Below are positions 1-10,541 of a stretch of DNA of 64,000 nucleotides, in pieces. Source of the stretch: Puccinia triticina (lineage: Eukaryota; Basidiomycota; Pucciniomycetes; Pucciniales; Pucciniaceae); the NCBI RefSeq assembly GCF_026914185.1, contig NC_070561.1:6138001-6202000 (forward strand), in the 5' to 3' direction. The notes below the pieces were generated by a model. The model did not search any database. It was not told the origin of the DNA and saw nothing but the letters and a program-made list of their open reading frames with translations. Within the stretch, counting starts at the first letter, position 1; each line of letters starts with the position of its first letter. Position numbers and translations under genes: made by a program.

Positions 1-416
1 GAATGTCCCTCTTGGTCTATCACCTCCTCATTGCCGCCCTCCTTCCTGGCCCTCCACTCATCACTCATTTGTTTTGCTTTCACTTGCTCACCTTTCCATA
101 TCCCAGTTTGTTTAAATTTGGTCTTCCTTTTTCTCTTTTATAGGAGGGGAGACTGTAAGCCCCCCTCCTGTGTTGGACTTACAAGATGTCATCAGACAAT
201 ACAAGCCTGTCACAGACTTTTACATAGCCTTTTCCCCTTCCTTCCTTGGCTCAGCAGAGAACTGACATGCAGTCTCTCTGAGCCAGGTAAGCTCTCTTCC
301 CTTGTCTCTCTTTGCTTTCATTTCTTCTTCCTCTCGGGCAGAGAACTGACATGCAGTCTCTCTGAGCAAGTTGCAATCCAAAAGACCCCCAGTTTGGACC
401 TAGAAGCTTCTTCTCT
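1..416 (+). other. Possible 3' end of an LTR element with a duplicated motif
   Basis: A purine run at 141-152 (TAGGAGGGGAGA) is followed at 154 by TGTAAGCC, the usual layout of a polypurine tract abutting an LTR start. A 27-30 bp motif containing GAACTGACATGCAGTC occurs twice (about 254-285 and 341-370). Between the copies is an intron-like stretch with GTAAGC at about 288 and a pyrimidine-rich run ending CAG. No matching second LTR is visible in the window, so this is a suggestion from layout only. Confidence 0.3.
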
Positions 417-1136
417 GTGCCTGTGCCACCGCTCATCCGCCATCACTCCAGTGAAGGGATCACAACCCTTACACAACCTCTGGCCCGAAACAAGAATGTG
501 GGGAGGCCAGGAAACCCCACCGTTGAAGACATCTCAGCTGCTATCAACAACATTCAACGAGGCAATCATGGCCCAAACGACCCAAGGATTTTTGACGGCA
601 AACCCTGCTCCTACTGTGGGGTATTGAGCCACTGGAGGTCGTCATGCCCGACCCTCCGCAGTGATGCCAAACTGCCGCCGTCCAACACCCCAATCAACAA
701 TCGCCCCGCTTCCGGTTATGCCCGTCAGGCCACACCCCCAAACAACCCTCCTACCCGCTTGGATCAGAATGTTGTGGTTCGTTTGGCCGTGGGAGCAGAT
801 GCGACGGGTGCCGCCGGTGAAGGCACGGTTTTGGATTCTGGGGCGACCCATCATGTGAGCGGATCTTTCCATTTATTCTCTAATCTTCGTCCTCTCTGGA
901 CGGCGTTGAAACTGAACCTTGTCTCGTCTACGGGTTCTATGATGGCTACACACAGTGGTCACCTGCGGATAACCAATGGGGATGGTACCCTAACCATCCC
1001 AAAGGTTCTGTTCAGCCCGGAAACGACCGGAACTCTTCTTAGTCTTGGCCAAATGATTGACTCGGGATTCCGCCCATTTTTCCTCCCTAATCAAGACATA
1101 GTCCTCACTTCTTCTTTTGCTTCCATCACGGCTTGA
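417..1136 (+). pseudogene. Copia gag C-terminus and protease fragment
   Basis: The 239-residue frame has a CCHC zinc knuckle (CSYCGVLSHWRSSC, spacing C-x2-C-x4-H-x4-C) at about residue 64. The Copia aspartic protease signature DSGATHHV lies at about residue 139. In Copia elements the knuckle binds RNA in the virus-like particle and the protease cleaves the polyprotein. The usual 200 or more gag residues upstream of the knuckle are absent. The frame ends with a stop at 1134-1136, and the pre-integrase region resumes after a break. Family assignment is firm; the exact start is arbitrary. Confidence 0.8.
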
Positions 1137-1247
1137 TATCAAAACCAATCGTGGATTATCTCTCCAAATTCATTCCATTTTCTTCAACCTTTGGCTTTGC
1201 AAGTTTCTACACGCTCTCAATCACGATTAACTCCGCCTTCTTATGAC

Positions 1248-2552
1248 TGGCACTGTCGCCTAGGCCACGTATCCAACCCAATAGTGAAAGATTTTCTACG
1301 CCGTTTCATTCCATAATTTGACTTAAAACATTGGCAACCTTTCATCTGCAAGACTTGCAAGCGGACAAAAAGTGAACGGCTACAATCATCCCTCCCAGAA
1401 ATCATACCCCCCGAAAACCGTCTTGATCTCCTTGTTACAGATGTGATGGGTCCTTTCGACCCTGATATCTCAGGATATTGGTTCCTTCTCACTATCCGGG
1501 ATCACGCCACGACTTATTCTTTTGTGTACCCGATGAAGTCTTGTGATGAGGTGGAAGAGTGCTTGTACCGCTACCAAAAGGAGGATTTGATCATCATAGT
1601 CTGGATTCATGTAGATGACGGGATAGTTTTTGGGAATCAACAAGCTGATCTTGATCTATTCCGGCAAAAGATGGAAAAAAGTTTGAGTGTCAAGTGGGAC
1701 TCAAAGCCAGATGAACTAGTTGGTATCCGTCTCAAATACAAACACGACTCAATTCATCTCAGTCAACACCTACTCATTGATCAACTTGTCGAAAAATTCA
1801 AGACAGAAGTCAATCCAAACCTTGTACCTACTCATACACCGTTAACGGGTGATAACCTGACGACTTCTTGGGGAGAGCCGGTCTCAGCGACTCTGTACCA
1901 ATCTCTCATAGGATCTGTCAATTACCTAGCCTTGGGTACTTGGCCAGACATAAGCTTTGCAGTTAACTACTTGGCGCGATTCAGAAATAATCCAAACAAG
2001 ACTCACTGGGAGGCGCTATCACGCCTTGTTCAATACATCAACACAACTAGATCAAAACAACTCAGACTCTCTCCGTCCGGCAACAAGCTGATCACATGGG
2101 TGGATGCAAATTGGTGTGGTGAATTTCAACGGTCCACTTCTGGGTTCGTCATTACCATGTTTGGGAGCCCAATTGCATGGGGCTCACACCGGCAGAAGGT
2201 TCTGGCGACATTGACTTGCGCAGCTGAATTCATATCTCTCGGTTCTTTGGTGGATTTCTTACTTTTTCTCATTCCAATTCTCCAGTCCCTCGATGTGCAT
2301 CTGAGCTTATCAATCAAATGTGATAACCAAGCGGCGGTACTGATATCCAACAACAATGCTTCAAAAGGTCGAATGAAAAGCCATGAACAAAAATTTTTCT
2401 TTGTGAACGACGCAGTCAGGGAACATAAAATCAATCTAGAATGGGTTTTGACAACTTCCAACATTGCCGACTTTCTCACCAAGCCGGTCAAAGCAACATT
2501 ACACCCCAGCGCAATGGCAAAATATCCACTTAGTTTTCTTCTTCAATTTTAG
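1248..2552 (+). pseudogene. Copia integrase-start / RT-end / RNase H remnant
   Basis: A pre-integrase segment begins at 1248 (WHCRLGHVSNP, zinc-binding His residues, with CKTCK downstream) and is cut by a stop near 1315. From about 1443 the frame is open to 2552. It holds the first integrase aspartate region (VTDVMGPFD), then jumps to the RT active site WIHVDDG at about 1600. After that come the Copia RNase H (CAAEFISL, CDNQAAV) and the terminal tail (ADFLTKP). Integrase residues D2 and E and the RT N-terminus are missing. The fusion point near 1560 is therefore an internal deletion, not a functional fusion. Confidence 0.85.
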
Positions 2553-2696
2553 TCCTGTTACTTTGTTTTCATTTTGATTATCACATGTCTCTGTCTATCT
2601 AAAAAAAAAATTTATCCTCAAATCCTCCTTGTTTTTTTTAAGTTGTTTTTTCAGTCCATGATTCATGTACTTGATGGTGTGGAGTTTGAGGGGGGG

Positions 2697-2797
2697 TGTT
2701 GAGATGTGGGGTGGGAAAACTCTACATTTGGAATATGGAGTATCCAAGAGGCGGGCAGGGTGGAGCAATGCACAACCAGGCATTACCAACTACAACA
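2697..2797 (+). repeat. Short Copia 3' LTR with preceding polypurine tract
   Basis: A G7 polypurine tract (GAGGGGGGG, ending 2696) directly precedes TGTTGAGATG. The unit ends CTACAACA, giving inverted TGTTG/CAACA termini. The Copia element at 42680-47686 has the same start (TGTTGAGG) after the same kind of tract, which supports the boundary. Its length, about 101 bp, is short for an LTR, and no partner copy is in the window to prove the end. Confidence 0.55.
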
Positions 2798-3565
2798 AAA
2801 CTAATTCCAAAAAGGCCTTTTATGCATGTAGCACTTCAAGTATGATGTGCAATATCTTCAGGAAGTTCAACCAACCAAATTAACAATGTTTGCAGGATGG
2901 TATCATGAGAGAGGTCAGGGGTCAATGTTTTTCCTTTTTTGACAAAAAGTAGATTTGGAGGCTTTTGATAACATCAATAGTTGAAGTAAAAAAAAAAAAG
3001 AATACAACTTTGAGACCCCTCAGCCACCCTGGATTACTCCTAAAACTTGCATTGTCTTTTTTTCATGAAGAATTGAATGGTGTACGTAGAAATTTATGAA
3101 TGTTATCAGGCAAAAAAAAAAAAAGATTCCTGTGGCTTGAAACTAACACAGGGGGAAGGAGAGAGATTATAGAAGAGTATTAAGGAGACATGGAACACAG
3201 ACAAAGGTATCAAGAGGAATAAAAAAAAAATGATCAATATACGCTATGTTGATCAATATGCAAAATTGCAAAATTCATCCATCTTGGTAGTGAGAAAACT
3301 TGAATCAAAGGAGGAGAGGCAAATTTGACGGGAAATAGTACAGACGGTTTTGAGCTGCGTGTCGTGAAACAGGCCAATGGAAACTCTCTGGGAGGAAAAA
3401 AATTGATAACGGGGGGTTGACGACGACCGTTGAGTTGGTTTCAACGGAAGTGAATGCGGTTGCCTGCACTCAAACTTTGCTTTTCATCAGAATGTTGCCC
3501 CATGATTTGGGTCAGAGAGGAGAGGGACTCACACTCTCTCTTCCCTTCCACGGCGTTCAATAATA
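2798..3565. other. Non-coding interval
   Basis: AT-rich sequence with several A-runs. I see no supported gene, LTR or inverted repeat here. Confidence 0.5.
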
Positions 3566-4600
3566 CTAATCTGGAAACTTGAAGCTTTTTGAGCCGCTTG
3601 GCGTGCGTGGTCTGCCCCAGGCCGGCTTTGGTGCAATTTTGTCTTCCTCCTCTTCTTTGGGTTTGATCTCAACTTCCCCATCATCTTCAGCCTCATCCAG
3701 CGACTCTTCCCCTTTTGTGTCTTTCTCCTTTCCCTTGGATCCGGAGGGGCCAGCCACCGGTGCTATCTTTGCAAAGGTTCTCTTCGCAGGGGAGTGGGTT
3801 GGAGTGGTAGTTGGGGAAGCTAAGTCTTCCAAACCAGGCTTCTATCTGTAGCTTACAAATAATCAGCTCCCATTGACCCCAAATTCTGCAGTTACGTACA
3901 TCTTTCTTCCTTTGCCATGAACCCCCGGTTTTCTGGCAAAGTCAAACCGCTCGCTTGGCTTGGTTGGTGCCCGCTTGTAATACTGCAATCGTTTACCTGA
4001 AAAACATTTCAGTCAGGCAGGTGTGATCTTAAATAATTAAGGGCTCCTTACTAAGATGATAGCCATTTTATTTTCTATGTTGAAGTCTACAAGCACGCCA
4101 GCAATCTTGCACTCCCTCCCAATGACGTAAAGGGAGTGGGTTTTGATGAAGTTTTTTGACCCAGGAATGATGTACTTCACCTTGAACGTTTTGTGGCAGC
4201 TCTCCTGAGTGCAAATGTTTAGTTTTGTGTCATGAAAAGTAGCAGATAAACTTACTTGTGAGTCCCAATCACTATGTTCCATGGTAAATTCGAGGCATCT
4301 GTTGTTGCCGCTTGCGACCTCCTCCCGTGTGAAGACAATCCCAAGGCCAAGCACACTTGCCTTGTTGGCAAATTCAAATCCCTCTTTGCCAATTTCTCGA
4401 ACCCAAGCAACAGAGTGTTGATTGCAAGTCAAGATGGGTGTCTTCCCATCATTTGTCACAATCAATTTGCCTGCCATATAGTAAACGACATTCGCAACCA
4501 AGATGTTTGCAAGGGCAGTGTTTGTTGTGAGAGTAATTTCAAAATAGTGTTGGCCATTCCCGTCAACCCCCGCGCATTGCACAAAAGATTGAGTTGTCAT
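3566..4600 (-). CDS. Unrecognised multi-exon protein gene
   Basis: The best exon is 4600-4037: 187 residues starting MTTQSFVQCAGVDGNG, no stop, protein-like composition with alternating beta-type segments. A GTAAGG donor lies in phase near its end, and a TTTTTCAG acceptor follows about 60 nt downstream, typical for short fungal introns. After it are a Lys/Arg/Tyr-rich stretch and then, at 3832-3566, a low-complexity acidic Ser/Pro/Glu tail ending FKFPD. I could not settle a single splice pattern that joins all three in frame, so the gene may be damaged. I do not recognise the family and assign no function. Confidence 0.45.
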
Positions 4601-4894
4601 GTTTCCATATTGATTTGCGCAAATGTTCTCCGGGAAAGACTAATGGTGTTATCATATAAGTAAACTACTGCTGAATTTGAAACTGAGAAGAGAATGTACA
4701 TCTTTGAGAGGTTTGTACATGCTGGTCATGTGGACGGGGTGGTTTGGATTCCTGTTCATGGCCATCTCAGTGTTTCAAAAGGGCTGGAGAAGATTGAAAG
4801 TAAGTGGTAGATTGAAAGTTACGGAGAGGTTTGGAGGTCAAATCGCGAGCAGGGGAGATGAAGTGAAGTGGGCAGGATGAGTGTTGTCAATTCC

Positions 4895-5480
4895 TTAGCA
4901 GTTAGGTGGTACGGTTAATGGTAAAATTTGTGGAAGGATAGAGGAAGAGCGGCAAAAGTCCCACCTTTTATATTGTTCCTCAAGTCGCATTGCGAGGGGG
5001 ATACCGTGAGTAGTAAGTCTGGCAGCAAGTGGAAGAGACACAAAGTTGCGCAGTAAGTCCTGGTGAGTGCCATCAGGGTTGGAGTAACCATAGTCATGCA
5101 AACTTACTCCTCTGATACATTGCGGTCCAAACCCGGGAGACAAGAGAAGCTGGCTGTTTGAAACAATGTAGAATTTGGGGGCAAGGCAGCTTACGCATCC
5201 TGGTTTCAGGGTAATTGAATGCCACTCCACAACGGAAATCTGTAATTGTTGTTTGGAGAGATTGGTTGAGAACCCCCCGCCCCCATTGGGATCAAGAGTG
5301 AAACGTGCCAATAAAGTTGTATGTGGGCAAGTTTTGGCCACCCAGGAGGTCAGGACATAACCCCTCCTGGAATAGAAGACAACACAGATGAATGCAGGTG
5401 GTAGGGTCCATTTTGGCGGACTTTGTTATCCTCTGCGTTGGAGCCGCGGCGGTGACCAAATACGGAAGGGGCGCCAACAT
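4895..5480 (-). CDS. Candidate fragmentary multi-exon gene
   Basis: Two overlapping minus-strand frames (5480-5292 and 5341-4895) carry splice-like signals. These include TTCTATTCCAG before GAGGGG, GTAAGC after about 5206, GTAAGT near 5108, and a CTCACCAG acceptor near 5060. Composition is protein-like but there is no recognisable motif. It lies just downstream of the target site of gypsy element A and may belong to the same locus as the minus-strand gene at 3566-4600. Treat as a weak prediction. Confidence 0.25.
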
Positions 5481-5772
5481 TAGTAAATCTTCTCAGCGTC
5501 GCAGGCGCCCCAGTAACGGGAACAAAGAAGCGGTGTGGCTGTCAGTAACTGAGATAAAACAGGTACACAAAACATTTCACTTACAGTAATCAGTTTTGCC
5601 GCTATGAGGGTTTCCGATGCCTACTTACTCGGAGAGTCAAGACAAACCGCTGGCCGTCGGCTATATGGATTGAGTGCATTTGCCTTGCAGGGGATTAGTG
5701 GTTCGGACGGTTCCTGCGGAAATACAGAAGTGTTGAAATGGTTTAAACTGTAGAGGAAGGGTTAGCCAACGG

Positions 5773-6569
5773 TGTGGTGGACAGATCAGTACACGGGGCA
5801 AATTGAGGATTTCTTTGCGCATGGCGCGCGCCGGAGGACGTCAAGACTCAAGACAGCAAGATTCAAGCTTTCAGCCCTCAAGGCCTCCTCAAGTTTCAAT
5901 GGCGCGGCGTGGCGCGCATCCTCAAGACGTTTCAGGTTCTTTTCCTTCTTTCTTTTTGTTTCTGTTTTTATGTCTTTGTTCCCTTTCTATTTCACTTTCA
6001 TCATGTTTTGTTATTTTCCTCTTTCATTCTGCGCGCGTTGGATAGGGTTTGGATGAGGAGGGTTGGTTTTTGTCTTGTTTCCTTTTGTTTTGTTTTGTGT
6101 CTGCTGTTTTGTTTGTTGTGGCGCGCGCGTGCGCGCTAGGTTGTGATGAGATGTCTGCTACATGTCACCAACTCCAAGGTTTGAGTTCAGTCCGAACTCA
6201 GGCTTTGGAGTGGCATGGACCAACTCTGAACCGTAATTTTCAGCTCTCCATCAAAGTTTAAAGTCATTGTCTTGGCGCTTTGTCCGCCCGCATTTTCACA
6301 CGTCTTCTGAGCTTATCCCCTCAACGCCGACCTCCTCCAATTTTCTGGTTTAGATCACACCCCACCGGCAGTATCCCCGGCTCTTTTCTCAACAACAAAA
6401 TCGCCGACGCGCCACTCCAGCCGTCGTAAAATCAAAACCCCCCCACGCTTACACGAATCTCAGCGCTCACTCACGGCCAATCACCCCGGAGGGCATACAA
6501 CACATTTTCCTTTCTCTTCCATTCCCCTCCCCCAACTGCCGCCGGCCTAGCACCGGACGGAGTTCCTCA
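5773..6569 (+). repeat. Element A 5' LTR (797 bp)
   Basis: Near-identical to 21428-22224. It contains a pyrimidine-rich then G/T-rich middle and GC-rich flanks. Open frames inside it are shared by both LTRs and look like low-complexity Phe/Leu/Ser-rich translations of LTR sequence, not genes. Confidence 0.92.
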
Positions 6570-6571
6570 TT

Positions 6572-6625
6572 TGGTCCCCCGAGCCAGGATCGAACCAGCG
6601 ACCTCAAGATTTACAGTCTCGCCGA
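6572..6625 (-). promoter_or_regulatory. Primer binding site matching an extended tRNA-Tyr copy
   Basis: Two bases after the LTR, TGGTCCCCCGAGCC is the complement of a tRNA 3' end including CCA. Read on the minus strand, the similarity runs on through a T-arm (GGTTCGATCC), a variable loop and an anticodon arm with loop CTGTAAA (anticodon GTA, Tyr) to about tRNA position 23. A normal PBS is 11-18 nt. The anticodon region has no tRNA intron, although nuclear tRNA-Tyr genes normally have one. It is not a tRNA gene: the 5' acceptor strand is absent. Confidence 0.75.
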
Positions 6626-6717
6626 TTTGAACGGTTTCGAGACGCTTGGCGGTCTTTGTCTTCATTTAAAGTTTCTTTTTTTTAGGTTTCAGCAGCGAGG
6701 GCAAAAGGGGACTAGAA

Positions 6718-6819
6718 GTAAGTCCCTCCAATTGTGCACCTCCGCGGGTTTTCTACTACGAGTCGCAACATTACATTGCCACGTCTGTGAGCCCTTCGGA
6801 TTCGCCGCGTTTGTTTTAG
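6718..6819 (+). promoter_or_regulatory. GTAAGT hairpin / intron-like module A1 (leader)
   Basis: GTAAGT sits across the loop and 3' arm of a hairpin: GGGAC at 6708-6712 pairs with GTCCC at 6722-6726 over a 9-nt loop. Downstream are the shared boxes TGCACCTCC and GCCACGTCTGTGAGC, then TTTGTTTTAG at 6810-6819, 12 nt before the gag ATG. This could be a 102-nt leader intron or an RNA structure. The same module recurs at seven other sites in elements A and B. Confidence 0.6.
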
Positions 6820-6831
6820 GAGTTCTTGACG

Positions 6832-8937
6832 ATGGCCAAAGAAGCTCGCATGGTGAAGATCAAGCCGCAGGATAAGACCCTGGGCTTTGACGGTTCGAAT
6901 GTGGAGCGATTTCTTTCCGAATTCCAATTCGCTGCGAAGCTGGACGGTGCATCAGAGACCAACATGGCGCAGCAAGTGCGCTTTTTCATTCGAAGCGCCA
7001 AAGTGAAGGATGTCGTCGAGACGCTGGATGGTTTTGAACCGCCTAACTGGACGGCATCGAAAGCAGCTATGTTGGCGCATTGGGGCAAGATCGATATTGC
7101 TCGGTTTACAACGCAGGACCTCAAGAATCTGGTCCAGGGATGGAAGGAGAAAGGTGGTGTGGCTTTGGTGGTCGACTTCCAGGAATTCCGGAAGACCTTG
7201 CAGCCCATCCAATCCTACCTGCTGAGGAAGGACCATATCGACTCGGTTGAGGAGATCAAGCGCCTCTATTATCAATCTTTCTCGGCCGGTCTTCAGGAGC
7301 GTATCCGCAATCAACTAATCAAGGATAAGACGATGATTACTACCCAAGATAACCGCTTTAAGCTTTCTTTGTTTGAGATCCTGAAGAAGGCAGTTGAGGA
7401 GGTAATGAAGACTCAGACGGCGCTTACGTTTGAGGGTTCCCGCGCGACGGTTCCAGTTACGTCGGGATCGTTCAAAGAATCGAACGAAGTTATGCAGAAG
7501 ATTGAACTCAACCGCCGTCCTAGGGAAGCTCCCAGTCAAGCTAGGGCTCCGGCTACTGTGGACGAGATTGAGCGGATGTTACAGTCTTTTGAGCAACGGA
7601 TAGAACAGAAGTTAGCGACTCAAACTCGGCCGTCTACGCCTAGAGGACCCATGGTGTGTTATTATTGCCATAGAGAGGGCCACGGTCTGGGTCGTTGCGC
7701 GGAGTTGCAGAAAGATAAAGAGGCTAAGTTGGTGGAGCAGCGTGGAGGGAGTTTTTTCCTCCCAAATGGTGCGCTCATCCCGGTGGACAACCCATGTCCA
7801 ATCCGGCATGTCGTGGCGTCTTATAATCCAAAGGCCGCTACGGCTAGCGCGTCGGAAGCTGAGTTTAGGACTACGTGCGGGTCCCTTGATCCCTGGCAGC
7901 CTCCATCTATTTCCTCCCATTCTTTCTCAGGCGCTTATCAGTCCGACCCCGCTCGCAAGAAGCATGAAGTCCCGAAACCTTTCAAGGCCCCGATAGTACC
8001 TCCATCCGGCACACGTAAGCCGTTGAGGAAGACGGCGTCTGATACTGAAGACATGGAGCATGAACCTGAACTTTTCGAACGTGTGCCAGCCGTCCCCGCT
8101 GCCTCAGAGACGGAAGAGCAGCAGAAGGGCGCTCCGCCGACGTCTGGATCGTCAAAGCCGGTGACGCCGCCGTCCAAGGTGCGCTTCGAGCGCGGCATTG
8201 CCAAAGATCACCCCAATGCGACGGACGTAATGCTCAAAAAGATGTTTGAGGTCACGGTGCCCAATGTTACGGTGTCCGAGTTGTTGGCTGTGGCGCCGTC
8301 GGTAGCCGAGGGGATGAAGAAGTGGGTGGCGCGATGGCGCGTCAAGGTTGGAGCGGATGAGATGAGGGTGTCTTCGGGAACGCTGGCAGAAGATTCAGAG
8401 GGTGAAGGGCGGATTGACGGCATGAGGCTCTACTCCTGTCCGCTGGGTTATATGCCGTGTTTGGTTGGCGACAAGGAGAGTAACTCTCTCCCGTTAATTG
8501 ATTCTGGTTCCCAGCTGAACCTGATTTCCGACTCTATGGCTAATAAGTTAAACATTAGCCCCCGAGTGAATTTTAGCTCCGCGGTATATGGTATCGGAAA
8601 CCAGGCGTGTGAACTTGTTGGAGTCGCAGAAGATGTTCTCATCCGGGTGGGGAAGACAATCGTCGGGTCGTGCCACTTCTGGATCACACAAATGGACGGG
8701 CCCCTCATCTTTGGACGGCCATTCCTTATGGACTTCAATGCAAGCTTAAACTTCGACAATCAGGTGGGCAAGAGGATCCTCTTGCCGGACTCAACAGGCC
8801 GTAAGATTGAGGTGTCGCTGTGCTCGGTGCATTCCGGACGATGGGAGTGCGAGTTTCCAGGGCACGGACGCAAGGCGGTCCTTTCTCACAAAGGAAAGGC
8901 TTGTGACGACCCTTTGGAGGGCCGTCATTTTTTGTAG
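6832..8937 (+). CDS. Element A gag-protease
   Basis: The 701-residue frame starts at ATG 6832 (context GACGATGG); an upstream in-frame extension has no ATG. Residues about 10-180 form the gag capsid-like region (FDGSNVERFLSEF...). The CCHC knuckle CYYCHREGHGLGRC is near residue 274. A Ser/Pro-rich linker follows. An aspartic protease with DSGSQLNLIS near residue 557 and an ILGRP-type flap region (LIFGRPFL) closes the protein. Gag builds the particle and the protease matures it. It ends in a slippery site before TAG, so pol is likely made by frameshift. No internal stop is present, so this frame is potentially functional. Confidence 0.9.
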   Translation: MAKEARMVKIKPQDKTLGFDGSNVERFLSEFQFAAKLDGASETNMAQQVRFFIRSAKVKDVVETLDGFEPPNWTASKAAMLAHWGKIDIARFTTQDLKNLVQGWKEKGGVALVVDFQEFRKTLQPIQSYLLRKDHIDSVEEIKRLYYQSFSAGLQERIRNQLIKDKTMITTQDNRFKLSLFEILKKAVEEVMKTQTALTFEGSRATVPVTSGSFKESNEVMQKIELNRRPREAPSQARAPATVDEIERMLQSFEQRIEQKLATQTRPSTPRGPMVCYYCHREGHGLGRCAELQKDKEAKLVEQRGGSFFLPNGALIPVDNPCPIRHVVASYNPKAATASASEAEFRTTCGSLDPWQPPSISSHSFSGAYQSDPARKKHEVPKPFKAPIVPPSGTRKPLRKTASDTEDMEHEPELFERVPAVPAASETEEQQKGAPPTSGSSKPVTPPSKVRFERGIAKDHPNATDVMLKKMFEVTVPNVTVSELLAVAPSVAEGMKKWVARWRVKVGADEMRVSSGTLAEDSEGEGRIDGMRLYSCPLGYMPCLVGDKESNSLPLIDSGSQLNLISDSMANKLNISPRVNFSSAVYGIGNQACELVGVAEDVLIRVGKTIVGSCHFWITQMDGPLIFGRPFLMDFNASLNFDNQVGKRILLPDSTGRKIEVSLCSVHSGRWECEFPGHGRKAVLSHKGKACDDPLEGRHFL

Positions 8938-9003
8938 ACACAGTTGATTTGGGAGGCGGCAGATCTAATCTAGAGTTCCGAACTCTGTCCGCTGGATCAA
9001 CTG
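8928..9003 (+). promoter_or_regulatory. Putative -1 ribosomal frameshift signal, element A
   Basis: The last gag codons CAT TTT TTG TAG contain the heptamer T TTT TTG in the correct zero frame (8928-8934). After a 6-nt spacer a two-part stem follows: CAGTTGAT (8941-8948) with ATCAACTG (8996-9003), and inside it GCGGCAGA (8956-8963) with TCTGTCCGC (8984-8992, one bulge). Heptamer, spacer and stem match the canonical -1 frameshift layout, and element B has the same with different inner pairs. In A the shifted frame runs only to 9179, so A's downstream frame is damaged. Confidence 0.7.
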
Positions 9004-9297
9004 CACATTCAGGAACTCAAGGCCGCTATTTTTCTTTATCCTCTCATTCTCATCAGGAAAAACAGCCAGAAAACGTCAAAAAACAGTCAGAAAACCCTCA
9101 AAGCATAAAAAAAAATCATTTCTTCCGGCTTCTCAGATTATTCGACGGTTTCCTCTCAGTTTTCTCATTTTTATTTTAAGTTATCTCAAGATTCGGATGC
9201 GGTTCAGGGCCCAGGGGCCTCCCTTTCGATGGACGATTCGAAAATAGCGGGCGGAAAGGAGGAGAAAGGTTTGGCGCGAGGATTGGGAGAACTAGAA

Positions 9298-9403
9298 GTA
9301 AGTTCCTCCCAGTTATGCACCTCCAAGGGTTCTACTGCACCGTTGAAAGCATTACAAGCCACATATGTGAGCCGCAAACATCACGTGGGCCCCGGTTTTC
9401 TAG
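9298..9403 (+). promoter_or_regulatory. GTAAGT hairpin / intron-like module A2
   Basis: GTAAGT at 9298 is held in a hairpin: GGGAGAAC upstream pairs with GTTCCTCCC with one bulged C. It is followed by TATGCACCTCC, GCCACATATGTGAGC and an acceptor-like TTTTCTAG ending 9403. The frame through it is open (peptide EVSSSQLCTS...ATYVS). The possible intron is 106 nt, not a multiple of three. Confidence 0.6.
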
Positions 9404-9681
9404 GTTCGCACTTTTTGTCCACGGTCCCTCGTCTCCGCGACAAGAATAAACTAGGTCACGAATCTAGTCTCCGGAACGAGGATAAACTAGATACGTCCTA
9501 TGGCGTTCTCCGCAACAAGATTAATCTAGTTCAGCTCCGCGATGAGCCTAAACTCCCGAGCCTCCGCGACGAGGGAAAACTAATGACCCTCCGTAATGAG
9601 GTTAAAGTATCTCGTTGGACTTTGGCGATTGAAGGAGGCGAGGTTAGTTTTGCACCACCGTGGAGGCCATTTGGAGTGAAA
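9404..9681 (+). repeat. LRxExKL repeat region, element A gag/pol junction
   Basis: Six imperfect 25-35 bp units of the form CTCCGCRAYGAG-NNTAAACT translate to LRDKNKL, LRNEDKL, LRNKINL, LRDEPKL, LRDEGKL and LRNEVKV. The matching region of element B (14252-14523) keeps unit number and order. Long stretches are identical at nucleotide level between A and B, for example through GATACGTCCTATGGCG, whereas RT codons of A and B differ freely at third positions. It may be a coding linker with a strong RNA constraint, or chiefly an RNA element. Confidence 0.6.
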
Positions 9682-9793
9682 GTAAGTTCCTCCCAATGTG
9701 CACCTCCGAGGCGTGATGCTCTCAACCTAGTTGAAGCCCTACCTCGTGCCACATACGTGAGCAATGGACGTTTTTTTGGGTTCTCTTATTCAG
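9682..9793 (+). promoter_or_regulatory. GTAAGT hairpin / intron-like module A3
   Basis: GTAAGT at 9682 is followed by TGTGCACCTCC, GCCACATACGTGAGC and a TTATTCAG acceptor-like end at 9793. The upstream GGAG...GAA pairs with TTC...CTCC around the donor. Length is 112 nt, the same as module B3. The unspliced frame is open (KVSSSQCAPP...ATYVS). Confidence 0.55.
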
Positions 9794-10541
9794 ACAAGGC
9801 CGCTTTCGAGGACCAGCAGGAGCATCGGACTTGGCTATTGATGGAAAAGGGTTTGACGCTTGGCGGGCAGTCGGCTTTGGTCAAAGCATGGAGGGAGGAA
9901 GGGTTCTTAACCTTTGCGGCGAAGTATAAGCCGGTGGCGCGCAAGGTTAAGCCAGTCAACTTGCCGATGCCTCAGCAGTTGAACCCCCCACTTCAAAGGC
10001 CGTCTCTCTCCCGTGATCCCTACCGAGGTCTTTCTAAATCATTGGCCGGCCCTTTTGTTCCGCGTGGTCGAGTGACAGAGGATCGTCTGCGAGTCGTGAA
10101 TTTCGGCCCCAATGGCTGGTTGAAACCAGATGAGTTTAATTTGATCAAGAACGTGCTATCGGAGAGGAATCGGTCGATTGCTTTCACTCCAGAGGAGCGC
10201 GGCTTGCTCAAGGATTCGTACGGCATGCCGTACATTATCCCGGTGGTTGATCATGAGCCTTGGCAAAAGAAGCGCATCCCTATACCGGCTGCAAAAGTTG
10301 ACGAGTACATCCAGATTATCCGGGAGCGCGTCAAGAATGGACTTTACGAGCAGTCCACCTCAAGCTACACCAGCCCCGTCTTCTGTGTGTTGAAGGGCAA
10401 CGGGAAGTTGAGGGTAGTACACGATCTGCAACCCCTCAATAAGGTGACCATTAAGGACGCGGGCGTACCGCCTGCCACGGAGGATTTTGTTGATTCTTTC
10501 GCCGGACGCGCATGTTACGGACTGGGGGATATTATGGGCGG

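Larger units (their letters stand above)
417..2797 (+). mobile_element. Degenerate, internally deleted Ty1/Copia retrotransposon
   Basis: The fragments read in Copia order: zinc knuckle, protease, the GAG-pre-integrase/integrase start, then the end of reverse transcriptase and RNase H. They are followed by a G-rich polypurine tract and a short TGTTG...CAACA LTR. The N-terminal gag is missing. Most of the integrase and the first half of RT are deleted, so an early integrase segment runs directly into RT near 1555-1600. Autonomous movement is not possible. No 5' LTR was found. Confidence 0.85.

Noticed and set aside
5772..6261. Phe/Leu-rich small proteins in the gypsy LTRs (also 10671-11045, 18114-18488, 21427-21916)
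   Set aside because: They lie in LTR pyrimidine and G/T tracts, overlap in several frames, and repeat exactly with each LTR copy.
6572..6655. A tRNA-Tyr gene on the minus strand
   Set aside because: The 5' acceptor strand is missing, CCA is encoded, and position right after an LTR makes it a primer binding site.
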